From a virus: a stretch of 64,000 nucleotides of DNA. Positions within the stretch are counted from its first letter, which is position 1, and each line of letters starts with the position of its first letter. Position numbers and translations under genes: made by a program. Below the pieces are notes generated by a model that saw only the letters and a list, made by a program, of their open reading frames with translations, did no database searches and was not told the DNA's origin. This document shows positions 30,916 to 38,569 of this stretch, piece after piece. Where the stretch lies: positions 1-64,000 of IMG/VR virus record IMGVR_UViG_3300031920_000103, one strand, 5' to 3'.

Positions 30916-32352
30916 TTACGCACTAGGGATCGTTTGAACCTCATGCCCTTCCTTTAAGTAGGCCCTACGACGCCCTTTGGCGTGCCGCTCGGTCCACTTG
31001 TTGCCCTTGTCGAGAATATCCCAAACCTCGAAAGTCTTTTTCTTGCCTTGGTTCGATCGCATACCGCGACCGATTCGTTGCAACGTTGCGATCACGCTCT
31101 TGCCACCACTCGCGACGATCACACTTTCGATCTCGGGAACGTCTAGCCCCTCTTGGAAAACTACGGAGCAAACTAGAACGTCGATGTCGCCGCGCACTAA
31201 GCGCTTGCACGATGCGTCGCGCGTTGCTTGCGGTGTTGTTCCCCAAACGAAATCAGCACTGATACCAGATTTCTCTAGCCGCTCTTTTAGCAGCTTGCCG
31301 TGCTTAACCTCTTTGACGAAAATGAGACAAGGCTTCTCGGCTTTGCGTGCGATATCGACGATCACTTTGTTGCGTTTTGGCGAACGCGCGATCAACTCGC
31401 CGTAGGCACCCTGCCAAGTAGGCTTGGCAGACAAACCCTCGCAGTCGACCATTCGGATCTTAGGTCGAGCCAACACCCCGCGCGCTATCAAAAGATCGGG
31501 GCGAACCCTGTAGATAACCGGTCCCGTCGCCGCAATCGTGTAGATACTGCGCCGGTCTCCACGTGCGAGCGGGGTGCCACTCAACGCGACCCGATAGTAC
31601 GCCTGATCAAGTGCCATTGCCACCGACCAAAAGCTCTTAGCGGGCAGCGTGTGCGCCTCATCAAAGATCACGCCGTCGATGCTCTTTACCAGTCGCGCAA
31701 ATCTTGGTGTGCCTTGGTTTTTTACGAGCGTTTGAAACGTCGCGCACGTTAGCGCGCCGGGGAACGGGTCAGCCGGATCCCACACTCCGGTACCTATGCG
31801 CCCCGCTTCCATGCCGTGATGCCCTACCGTGTCGTCGCCCGGATCACCAAAACTTTTACCGCCCGGATACTTGCCGAGTGCGCGCGCGTTGTACCGCTTT
31901 GCGATGTCGTCGACCAATCCCGCACGGTGCACAACGAATAGCCAGTTGCACGGAAGCGAACGAGTCAGCGCGGGGATGATATCGCCCTTGCCGCCGCCCG
32001 TTGGGATCCAAACGATGCCGCGTGTTCTTTTGCCGATCAGGTCGACCGCCTCTTGTTGATAGTCGCGCAGCCATTCGGTGTTTGCTTTGGGGTCTACCTC
32101 GCAAGGTTTTACGCGTTTGTCGGCTAGCTGTATGTCGATGCCGTCAGTCTTTGCGGCTTCGAGGATCGAGCGCATTAGGCCAGCGGGGAACGTGTCAGAA
32201 AACGAGTCGAGGAAACAAGTTGTCTCGGTCTTAGGTTTTCCGCGCATCCGAAAGCTGACCTCATCAAACGATAAGAACTCCGACAACCACGCGCGCTCGT
32301 CGTCTGTTGCTCTGGCAACGCGTGCGTAGTTGTTAGCGGCTTGGATCCACAC
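30916..32352 (-). CDS. UvsW-like SF2 DNA helicase
   Basis: A 478-aa helicase; GTG start with GGAGG upstream. Motifs: LRDYQQEAVD (Q-like), IPTGGGKGD at 116-124 (Walker A with Gly in place of the usual Thr/Ser after Lys122), FDEAH (motif II), LSGTP (motif III), SVVFQEGLDVPEIE (V) and QRIGRGMR (VI). In T4, UvsW drives branch migration and the switch from origin- to recombination-dependent replication, which fits the recombination genes here. The substituted P-loop residue is unusual. Confidence 0.88.
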   Translation of the reverse strand: MWIQAANNYARVARATDDERAWLSEFLSFDEVSFRMRGKPKTETTCFLDSFSDTFPAGLMRSILEAAKTDGIDIQLADKRVKPCEVDPKANTEWLRDYQQEAVDLIGKRTRGIVWIPTGGGKGDIIPALTRSLPCNWLFVVHRAGLVDDIAKRYNARALGKYPGGKSFGDPGDDTVGHHGMEAGRIGTGVWDPADPFPGALTCATFQTLVKNQGTPRFARLVKSIDGVIFDEAHTLPAKSFWSVAMALDQAYYRVALSGTPLARGDRRSIYTIAATGPVIYRVRPDLLIARGVLARPKIRMVDCEGLSAKPTWQGAYGELIARSPKRNKVIVDIARKAEKPCLIFVKEVKHGKLLKERLEKSGISADFVWGTTPQATRDASCKRLVRGDIDVLVCSVVFQEGLDVPEIESVIVASGGKSVIATLQRIGRGMRSNQGKKKTFEVWDILDKGNKWTERHAKGRRRAYLKEGHEVQTIPSA

Positions 32353-32367
32353 TAAGCGCCTCCGGTG

Positions 32368-32742
32368 CTAAGGATTCGCGGGGGTGCGTGTGATACCCAT
32401 TTTGTCGTCGTCTTTTTTGCAGCGTCTCGCATAAGCTAGATCGTCCTCATCAACAAACTGTAATGGCGGGGGCGGGGGTAAACACGCAAAGCAAACAGGC
32501 ACCGCGTAGCAGTACCGTTGCACCTCGACAGGCTTAGCGCATTGATTGCAGATTACAGGGTGTTTTGCAAACTCTTCTTTTACGCACTTGCGGATCATTT
32601 TTTCGAGCATTGCGCGCTCTTGCTCTGGATTGTCGACGATGCAATAGCGCCCTACCTCTGTGCCGTCGTCGAGGTAAACACCGATCGTCGCCTCGTCGTC
32701 GCAAAGCTCGTCGTTGTAGTCGCCGTCAACTTCTACTTTCAT
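32368..32742 (-). CDS. Zinc-ribbon protein (124 aa)
   Basis: ATG overlaps the upstream stop as ATGA. Acidic N-terminal half; then CNQCAKPVEVQRYC and CFAC, giving four to five Cys for a zinc ribbon, followed by a polyproline stretch. Function unknown. Confidence 0.6.
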   Translation of the reverse strand: MKVEVDGDYNDELCDDEATIGVYLDDGTEVGRYCIVDNPEQERAMLEKMIRKCVKEEFAKHPVICNQCAKPVEVQRYCYAVPVCFACLPPPPPLQFVDEDDLAYARRCKKDDDKMGITRTPANP

Positions 32743-32993
32743 GCCAGCAATCCTTTGATGAGTGCGCGAAACTCGGCCCACGAAAGCGACACGCCCGAGT
32801 CTTGCCACGTTTTCCACGATCTCGATTCGTCCTCGCGGTGTTGGTACGAGATGTCTATGCGGGTTTCGCTCGTGTGTGCGATCACGCGCTCGGGTCCGCA
32901 CCCGTCGTTTTCTTCTGACAGCACGATCGTTTTGCTGATAGGGAAACCCACCGATCGCGCCAATCCAAGATAGCCCCCGCGCACGATCGACAC
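32739..32993 (-). CDS. Hypothetical protein (84 aa)
   Basis: Not recognised. GTG start. Coupled to the zinc-ribbon gene downstream. Confidence 0.55.
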   Translation of the reverse strand: MSIVRGGYLGLARSVGFPISKTIVLSEENDGCGPERVIAHTSETRIDISYQHREDESRSWKTWQDSGVSLSWAEFRALIKGLLA

Positions 32994-33031
32994 TTGCCGT
33001 GGTATCGAAACCTGTGCTTGCGCTTTGCCAA

Positions 33032-33253
33032 CTATGCGGGGCCTAGAAACTGATCTGCGGTTGGGCCTAGGAAGGTACGCAGAGACTCGGTACTGATGTA
33101 GATCGTGCCGCCTACTTTAGTGCTTTCGAGTTTGTCCTTTCGCACCAACTTGTAGATCGATGTCGGGTGGTAGCCGATCAACTCTGCCGCCTCACTCGCA
33201 AGCATCCATCCTTGCTCTCGCATCATGTCCGCTTGTTTAGTATTTCTTGCCAT
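33032..33253 (-). CDS. Excisionase-type helix-turn-helix protein (73 aa)
   Basis: WMLASEAAELIGYHPTSIY then LVRKDKLESTKVGGTIYIS is the standard helix-turn-helix_17/excisionase pattern: helix, recognition helix and a beta wing. Such proteins bend DNA or regulate transcription. No integrase is visible in the window, so a regulatory role is more likely. Confidence 0.75.
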   Translation of the reverse strand: MARNTKQADMMREQGWMLASEAAELIGYHPTSIYKLVRKDKLESTKVGGTIYISTESLRTFLGPTADQFLGPA

Positions 33254-33271
33254 GCTGCCAACCTTGCCCGA

Positions 33272-33898
33272 TTACTGAGCACCAATCAAGCTAAGAAGTC
33301 CGGTAGATAGCGGGTTCCCTTTGCCCGCCGCTTTCTTGAGAGCTTTTTTCGCGGCTTGAAATTCTGCCTTGTCCGTAAATTCGATCTCAAGGTGAAATGG
33401 TTTTGCAGGCGCGTCGTCGTCGTCTTGTGACGAATCAGGCAAAGACGCGCCAGTCATCACGTCATCCGGATCGAGCGAAGTTGCAGAAACCAAGTCGTCT
33501 ATTTCGTCACGACTGAAACCCGAAAGCGTCAGTAGTTCCGGATCGATACCCTCCTCGATCATATCCGCGAACGCTAACCCGGTATCGTGCAAGTCGAGCC
33601 GGCCGCGTAGGTTGTTCATTGCGATTTGCAGCAAGTCGGCTTTGTCGTGCTCTGGATCTCCTAGCTCGATAACCTTTGCGTCGATCTCGGTTCGGTCGTT
33701 TGCGAGCATCGCTTTAACGCGGTGATGCCCGTCGATAATTTCGTGCCCGCCGTCCTCCATTTCGCGCACTAGAATAGGCTGGAAAAAACCGACCTCACGA
33801 ATCAGATTCGTGAGCGCTTCCAGCTTGTCAGGATCCATGCGGTTGGGGTTGTCCTCGCGCCACCGCAATGCGTCTAGTTTAATTTTCGTTTCGATCAT
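33272..33898 (-). CDS. ParB/Srx-like nuclease-domain protein (208 aa)
   Basis: Start set at the ATG giving IETKIKLDALRWREDNPNRM. The core FFQPILVREM...HEIIDGHHRVKAML is the ParB/sulfiredoxin CTPase/nuclease fold (GHHR). It resembles the N-terminal domain of the methyltransferase at 11176-13920. It overlaps the sigma-factor gene by 20 nt. Role in DNA modification or host takeover is unknown. Confidence 0.75.
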   Translation of the reverse strand: MIETKIKLDALRWREDNPNRMDPDKLEALTNLIREVGFFQPILVREMEDGGHEIIDGHHRVKAMLANDRTEIDAKVIELGDPEHDKADLLQIAMNNLRGRLDLHDTGLAFADMIEEGIDPELLTLSGFSRDEIDDLVSATSLDPDDVMTGASLPDSSQDDDDAPAKPFHLEIEFTDKAEFQAAKKALKKAAGKGNPLSTGLLSLIGAQ

Positions 33899-34460
33899 CC
33901 CGTCTCCATAACCGGAAAAGTTCGCAGTCGTTAGCAACTGCGCGCCTTGCCTTACGCGTTACATCGTACACCGTGGCAACCGGCACACCAAACGCCGCCG
34001 CCACCTCACTAGCTTTGCGCTCCTCGACAATGCACGATTCTGCGATGTCGCCACCGTCGATCGCGTTGAACACCGCCGCGAGCCTCTGCGCTACCTCACG
34101 CCCCCACCGCCGCCGATCTAGTTCGCCGCCCGTGTCAGAGTCTTGCCCGCATAGCCTCTGCGCTGACTCTTCGTGCGCCGCAACGTGTTGCAGCGCGAAC
34201 AACTCGCCGCGCTCTCTGCGCGGTGCGCTTAGCTGCGAAACGCTCGCAAGCACAAACGGTTGCAGCGCGTACTTTGCGACGCTGTAGCAGTAGCCGCGCA
34301 CGTCGCAAAGGTCAGGATCGTATCGCGGCTCAGCGTCAACAACTGCGGCCCATGCCTCTTGCGTAAGGTCGCTAGGGTCAGTCGAAAAGTATCGGCGTGA
34401 ATAGAACCCGACGACACGATCGATCGCATCTTTCGCCTCGTTGTAAAAGTGATCATCCAC
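33879..34460 (-). CDS. RNA polymerase sigma-70 family factor
   Basis: A 193-aa protein, GTG start. Residues 15-75 match region 2 (FSTDPSDLTQEAWAAVVDAE, DVRGYCYSVAKYAL) and 150-185 match region 4 (ASEVAAAFGVPVATVYDVTR-type helix-turn-helix), with no region 3. Phage sigma factors of this size redirect host RNA polymerase to middle or late phage promoters. The look-alike promoters at 35845, 37428 and 39940 are candidates for its targets. Confidence 0.8.
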   Translation of the reverse strand: MDDHFYNEAKDAIDRVVGFYSRRYFSTDPSDLTQEAWAAVVDAEPRYDPDLCDVRGYCYSVAKYALQPFVLASVSQLSAPRRERGELFALQHVAAHEESAQRLCGQDSDTGGELDRRRWGREVAQRLAAVFNAIDGGDIAESCIVEERKASEVAAAFGVPVATVYDVTRKARRAVANDCELFRLWRRDDRNEN

Positions 34461-34830
34461 CGGATTTTGCCGCCTTGATCGCTTTGTAGTACGCCTCGAA
34501 TCGCTTGAGCCCGATCAGGTCGATGCCTACCGACTCGGCATAGGTCGCGAGCATGTCAGGGCTCCAAGTGCCGCCACCGGTCAGGCGGTACTTTACGGAC
34601 TGCACAACGCCGGCAGGTTTAACCGCGCCGCGATAATCCTCGTACCTGAAACTGTCGTGCGCGTACGCGAACACGATTTGCTTGCCGTTGCCCGATACCA
34701 TAGCCACAACGTCTTGTTTGCCTAGTTCGAGTTTGTTCTTTTTCAAAACGCGGTTTAAATTTGTCCACTCGGAACAACGGAAATCGCAGTGCCCGATCAA
34801 AACGAGTCTGCCTTGTATTGCTGCTTTCAT
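34453..34830 (-). CDS. Hypothetical protein (125 aa)
   Basis: Start set at ATG 34830, with AGGAAACAGGA upstream. Not recognised. Looks like a compact alpha/beta protein (GRLVLIGHCDFRCSEW, QIVFAYAHDSFRYEDY). Its 3' end overlaps the sigma-factor gene start, so the two are coupled. Confidence 0.65.
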   Translation of the reverse strand: MKAAIQGRLVLIGHCDFRCSEWTNLNRVLKKNKLELGKQDVVAMVSGNGKQIVFAYAHDSFRYEDYRGAVKPAGVVQSVKYRLTGGGTWSPDMLATYAESVGIDLIGLKRFEAYYKAIKAAKSGG

Positions 34831-34849
34831 GATCCTGTTTCCTCGGTTG

Positions 34850-35053
34850 TTAGTAGGTGCCGCAAATATGTTCGGCCTTCGGCATAAATGGGTTGCTCGC
34901 GGGTTTGATTGCCGACGTACCGCACACCGTTTTTTCTGCGGTTGTTGTTCCGTTGCGCACGAAATGGAATTGGTTGATCGATCGATCAAACGAGTAAAAG
35001 AATCCGCCTAGCGCGTGTATAGCTAGCACTGCGTCGCGCATTGCTTCGCTCAC
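34850..35053 (-). CDS. Hypothetical protein (67 aa)
   Basis: GTG start overlapping the upstream stop (GTGA); an internal ATG four codons later is possible. Not recognised. Confidence 0.55.
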   Translation of the reverse strand: MSEAMRDAVLAIHALGGFFYSFDRSINQFHFVRNGTTTAEKTVCGTSAIKPASNPFMPKAEHICGTY

Positions 35054-35229
35054 TTGGATCGCCGCTTCTCCTCGTGGATTGCGATCTGCAACGCCGTGCT
35101 CTCGTTGCCGGTCTTGAGTAGCCAAGCCTTGTACTCTTCGGGCGAGAGGTTCTGCTCTTGCTCTGCTTTTCCCTTTAACGCTTTGCGCACCTCCGCAAAG
35201 CGGGCTTCGAGATCTTCCAAGTGGATCAT
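35050..35229 (-). CDS. Small helical protein (59 aa)
   Basis: ATG overlaps the upstream stop as ATGA. A charged, probably coiled-coil peptide (HLEDLEARFAEVRKALKGKA). Not recognised. Confidence 0.6.
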   Translation of the reverse strand: MIHLEDLEARFAEVRKALKGKAEQEQNLSPEEYKAWLLKTGNESTALQIAIHEEKRRSK

Positions 35230-35750
35230 GATTGCGCCCTGTACGCGGTCAGCATTTTCTGCACGAGTTCGATCACAGTGATGCCCTCCGCCATTGCCGC
35301 GCCTCTTAGCAGCCAAAGCGTCTCGCCGTCCGTGTCGGGCATTCCCATTGCGGATAGCGAGAGCGCGCGCTGTGCGTCGTCTAGCCCCGCCGCTTTTGTG
35401 TCGACGCCGTTTGCCCCTTGCGCTGCGGCTTTGCGTTTTTTGATGTCGGCTTGTGCCTTGACTTGTTTTGCGCTCATGCAAGCGCGGCACTGGTGCATAA
35501 AACCGTCTTTGCTTTTTACGTTGTTACCAAAGTTTTTTGCGCTGATCGTTTTCTGCTTTGCGCACGGGCCTGTGCACGTCTTGCGCTTGCCCGTGCCTTG
35601 TGGCTCTTTAGCGCGCTTGTCGCCCTTCATGCGGGTGTGCGCGTTGCTAGGTGACATTCCGAAATGCTCGCCTATCTGCCGATAGGTCTTGCCCTCTTCG
35701 AGCATCTTTGCGGCTAGCGGTTTGCTGAATTCTTTTTTTGCTCTTGCCAT
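35226..35750 (-). CDS. Helix-turn-helix protein with zinc ribbon (174 aa)
   Basis: Start set at ATG 35750 with AAAGGAT upstream. Residues 10-40 are a helix-turn-helix (AAKMLEEGKTYRQIGEHFGM). CTGPC...CRAC further on is a zinc ribbon of the kind that precedes HNH domains, but no HNH follows. Probably a DNA-binding regulator. It is the first gene after the promoter-like repeat at 35845-35868. Confidence 0.65.
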   Translation of the reverse strand: MARAKKEFSKPLAAKMLEEGKTYRQIGEHFGMSPSNAHTRMKGDKRAKEPQGTGKRKTCTGPCAKQKTISAKNFGNNVKSKDGFMHQCRACMSAKQVKAQADIKKRKAAAQGANGVDTKAAGLDDAQRALSLSAMGMPDTDGETLWLLRGAAMAEGITVIELVQKMLTAYRAQS

Positions 35751-35844
35751 TGGGATCCTTTCTACTGCGATAGTCGCCAAATCGACTCGATCGATTTTTG
35801 CGTTGCTCAAAGTTCGTCTTTCGATTTGTGGTAGAGGCTAAGCA

Positions 35845-35868
35845 TACCACACTGGCAAAAGAAGACAA
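35845..35868 (-). promoter_or_regulatory. Phage promoter-like repeat, family B copy 1
   Basis: On the minus strand: TTGTCT (-35), a 16-bp spacer ending in TGG, then TATGCT. The spacer TCTTTTGCCAGTGTGG is nearly the same as in the copies at 37428 and 39940. Conservation of the spacer points to recognition beyond -35 and -10. Confidence 0.6.
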
Positions 35869-35885
35869 CACTAAATCGCCACCGC

Positions 35886-36398
35886 TCAACGAAGATCGCC
35901 GGTGTTTACGAAGTGGCGCAGCACAGGCAACAACTCGCGCACCATGTCGCGCGTTAGGTGCATCCGTGTCGAGAGGCTAACCTCTTTGGGTATCTTGAAC
36001 TCGACCCAACCGCTGCCGCCCTCTGGCGTGTCCGACGCCATGATCTGCGGGGTCGGGTCGTCGATGCCGAACCAAATGCAGTCGTCGCCAGCGAGTGATG
36101 ATTTTTGGATCGAGCATTCTTTTTCGTAGCGGTCGCGAAATTCGCCGCTCGCAAAGCCTCGTTGCGTTTCGCCCATGTTGACCGGGAACCCGTGCGCCGC
36201 TAGCGAGTATCCCGCCATGACCTCAACCGACGCCGGCTCGCTGCTCTTGCAATTCCCCTCTTGCCATTCGTCGATCTGCCGTTGGTGGTCTGCCGCCAGA
36301 TCCGTCGCCATCTCGTTGCCCGGAACTTGCGCCAACGCGTACAACTCGATCCCCTCTTTGCGGAACTCTTCCCGCCTCTTTGCTGTGAATTTTCCCAT
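35886..36398 (-). CDS. Hypothetical protein (170 aa)
   Basis: Not recognised. Basic N-terminal helix and a C-terminal domain with GSGWVEFKIPKEVSLSTRM. A standard soluble protein by composition. It ends just before the promoter-like repeat that serves the next gene. Confidence 0.6.
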   Translation of the reverse strand: MGKFTAKRREEFRKEGIELYALAQVPGNEMATDLAADHQRQIDEWQEGNCKSSEPASVEVMAGYSLAAHGFPVNMGETQRGFASGEFRDRYEKECSIQKSSLAGDDCIWFGIDDPTPQIMASDTPEGGSGWVEFKIPKEVSLSTRMHLTRDMVRELLPVLRHFVNTGDLR

Positions 36399-36498
36399 CG
36401 CTTTTAATTTCCTTGATGTCGTTTTTGATTGTTAGGAGGTAGTAAAAAATGTTCGCCGCCCCGCACGGTAGTGCGAGGGCGACAAGCCAATCAGGCAC
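36223..36498 (-). CDS. Possible small membrane protein overlapping the next gene (91 aa)
   Basis: GTG touches the upstream stop. The first 25 residues are a good membrane segment (WLVALALPCGAANIFYYLLT) followed by a charged region, and they fill a 100-nt gap. The last 58 codons run out of frame over the gene at 35886-36398 and may be a chance open frame, so only the N-terminal part is convincing. Confidence 0.3.
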   Translation of the reverse strand: MPDWLVALALPCGAANIFYYLLTIKNDIKEIKSDGKIHSKEAGRVPQRGDRVVRVGASSGQRDGDGSGGRPPTADRRMARGELQEQRAGVG

Positions 36499-36499
36499 G

Positions 36500-37393
36500 C
36501 TAGTACCCCGCGCCCGAGTTCGCGAGGGTTGCGATCGTGATGTCTGCTTTCAGGTCGTCGACACGCTTTGCGATTTCGCCTAGGTTTGCGCCTAGTAGAT
36601 CTTCGTATTGCTTGAGCTTCGAGAGCATCGAGTCGCAACGTTCGGCACGGTTGATCAGTGCCCGGCTTTGCAAATCACCTTTGCCCATCTCCTCTTGTAT
36701 CTCATCCGTTGCGGCTTGAGCCTCGCGCACAACAGCGTCGAGAATCGCGTCAACCGCATCGCTCGATTTAAGCGCGGGGATTTCGTAGCAGTGATGCGCG
36801 CTCGCGAGCTTTACCGCGCCAACCGCTAGACGCCAACTTCCGATCGTGGTGCGCGGTACAAAGTAAATCCCGCCGCGCTCTCGCAGTGACACCGCGCCGC
36901 ACTTTGTAGCGAATCGAACAAGCCACGCGCTAATGTCGCTAGCCGTGAACTCGTCGAGGTGTTGATAGTACGCGCCCTCGACTTGCTGACAAATCGCGTC
37001 GAGGTTTGCCCGCCGCCCCGTGTGCTCGTCTTCGTCGCACTCTGGTGTCTCGGGAATCTCGAATTTGATCCGGCCGATCTTGTTGAGAAAAACGCGAATG
37101 TCGACGGAGTATTTTAGCTCGCCCGTGGCGACCGACTCGCTGACGATTGCCCACCCCTTGCCGCTCGGCAATTTGCGCACGAGTCGCCGGCGTGCCTTCT
37201 GCTCGTATACAGCGCGCCTGAGAGCCGCGTCAGGGGTTGGGGTCTCTGGCAACATGCTCTCGGCTAGGCCGGCCTCTAGCCAACTCTCCGTAAGCCTAGC
37301 GGCGTCTACAGTCCCCGCGAGCCTCCAATACACGATCGCCCCCGCTTGCTCTGCGTCGGGTACCGCGAAAATCTGTTGTTGTGGTGTTTGCAC
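36500..37393 (-). CDS. Conserved phage protein (297 aa), possibly DUF6744-like
   Basis: GTG start with GAGGAAAG upstream and a family B promoter just before. The protein is helical, with an alpha/beta middle (GGIYFVPRTTIGSWRLAVGA) and a C-terminal coiled coil. It resembles proteins that accompany MoxR/VWA genes in other phages, from memory only; function unknown. Confidence 0.5.
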   Translation of the reverse strand: MQTPQQQIFAVPDAEQAGAIVYWRLAGTVDAARLTESWLEAGLAESMLPETPTPDAALRRAVYEQKARRRLVRKLPSGKGWAIVSESVATGELKYSVDIRVFLNKIGRIKFEIPETPECDEDEHTGRRANLDAICQQVEGAYYQHLDEFTASDISAWLVRFATKCGAVSLRERGGIYFVPRTTIGSWRLAVGAVKLASAHHCYEIPALKSSDAVDAILDAVVREAQAATDEIQEEMGKGDLQSRALINRAERCDSMLSKLKQYEDLLGANLGEIAKRVDDLKADITIATLANSGAGY

Positions 37394-37427
37394 GGTTCGT
37401 CTTTCCTCGTGTGGTGTGGGCCAAGAC

Positions 37428-37451
37428 TACCAGACTGGCCAAAGAAGACAA
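37428..37451 (-). promoter_or_regulatory. Phage promoter-like repeat, family B copy 2
   Basis: Minus strand: TTGTCT, 16-bp spacer TCTTTGGCCAGTCTGG, then TAGTCT. The TGG before the -10 forms an extended -10 motif. It precedes the gene starting at 37393. Confidence 0.65.
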
Positions 37452-37475
37452 GCACAAAATGTCGAGTTGTGTCGA

Positions 37476-37673
37476 TTATCGGATCCCGCTAGGCAAGTTC
37501 GTAGGGTGCTCGATGATCCCGCATATCGAGCAAACCCAATAGTCGCCGCGCGTCGAACCCGTGCGGTGCTCCAAGATCGCGGGCTTCCAACGTTTTGCGC
37601 CCTCGCCTAGCTGCGAGTGTTGGCAGAAAATACCGAGACGCAAAAGCGAATCTAGCAAAGCTCGGGCGCTCAT
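37476..37673 (-). CDS. Small CxxC protein (65 aa)
   Basis: ATG overlaps the upstream stop as ATGA. CSICGIIEH at the C-terminus and an earlier CQH could form one zinc site. Not recognised. Confidence 0.55.
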   Translation of the reverse strand: MSARALLDSLLRLGIFCQHSQLGEGAKRWKPAILEHRTGSTRGDYWVCSICGIIEHPTNLPSGIR

Positions 37674-37906
37674 TTCGACATCTCGGTACCTCCCCAAAGC
37701 AACGAGCCGTGAATAGGGCAATACAAAAAAACTTTGTGTTGGTCAACGCGTGTGATCCCGTTCATGAGAGTCAGATCGCGGTTGCACACCTCGCACACTA
37801 GATCCGAAAGTCTCGCGATCGACTCTTGTGCTTTCGTCAGGTAGCACTGCTCGTTTTTTGGATCATCGCTCAAAAGCAAAGCTCGGGCACCCGACACCGA
37901 CACCAC
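37670..37906 (-). CDS. Small zinc-binding protein (about 78 aa)
   Basis: CEVCNRDLTLMN ... YCPIHG suggests a zinc ribbon. The start is uncertain: a GTG near 37906 downstream of a GAGGG site is used here, but the frame is open further upstream into the neighbouring gene and an internal TTG is also possible. Confidence 0.5.
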   Translation of the reverse strand: MVSVSGARALLLSDDPKNEQCYLTKAQESIARLSDLVCEVCNRDLTLMNGITRVDQHKVFLYCPIHGSLLWGGTEMSK

Positions 37907-37928
37907 TCGACACCGGGTGCCCTCGCTT

Positions 37929-38309
37929 TCAGATCTTCTTTTTGGGATTCTTTTTCTTTGGCCACTTTTTCCCGTTCTCTTTTTCGATAAGTTGAACGGG
38001 CACAATCCTGAACTCGATCACCCTAGATTTTTTGTGCCGCTTAGACGCGCCGGTTGCCCCCGACTTTGCCGCGCCCGCGTTGAGTGTGATCCTGCCAAAG
38101 TGCGGATTCGCTAGCGGGCCGATCACCGGTGCGAACAACCGCACGCCCTCGATGTCAGGCATACCACCACCGCTACCCGTCATCGACAAGTAGAGCAACG
38201 AGTACGCGGCTTTTTCGTCGTCGTAATATTTTACGTTCGCCTCTAGTTTTGCGATCAGCTTTTCCTGCTTTTGGATCTCCGCGTGTAGTCGTGTCAGTTG
38301 GTCGCTCAT
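37929..38309 (-). CDS. Coiled-coil protein with Lys-rich tail (126 aa)
   Basis: ATG overlaps the DUF3310 stop as ATGA. The N-terminal 35 residues are a coiled coil (LTRLHAEIQKQEKLIAKLEA), the middle is Gly-rich, and the C-terminus is very basic (KKWPKKKNPKKKI). Not recognised. Confidence 0.6.
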   Translation of the reverse strand: MSDQLTRLHAEIQKQEKLIAKLEANVKYYDDEKAAYSLLYLSMTGSGGGMPDIEGVRLFAPVIGPLANPHFGRITLNAGAAKSGATGASKRHKKSRVIEFRIVPVQLIEKENGKKWPKKKNPKKKI

Positions 38310-38569
38310 CTTCCCTGACCCTCTAGCGATTCTTTGTGCCACCCGAGATAGGTGATCGCTTTTTCTACCTCTTGCGATTCAACGTCTTTGTCGCCGCATC
38401 GCCAGATGTACTTGAACGCAGACAACTTGCAAAAACCTTGGAACTCTTCCGGCGTTGCGATCTGCCGCATCGCGTCGATGCACTCTATGTCGCCGGGGTT
38501 TTTCTTGTAGTGAGCGGGGCGGATCGCGCCGTCCCGATCTGGCCTGTCGTCGCTACTCGTAGTCGTCAT
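38306..38569 (-). CDS. DUF3310 family protein (87 aa)
   Basis: RPAHYKKNPGDIECIDAM then FKYIWRCGDKD and a conserved helix with EKAITYL match DUF3310, a phage family sometimes called nucleotide-kinase-like. Its biochemical role is not settled. Overlaps both neighbours. Confidence 0.85.
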   Translation of the reverse strand: MTTTSSDDRPDRDGAIRPAHYKKNPGDIECIDAMRQIATPEEFQGFCKLSAFKYIWRCGDKDVESQEVEKAITYLGWHKESLEGQGR

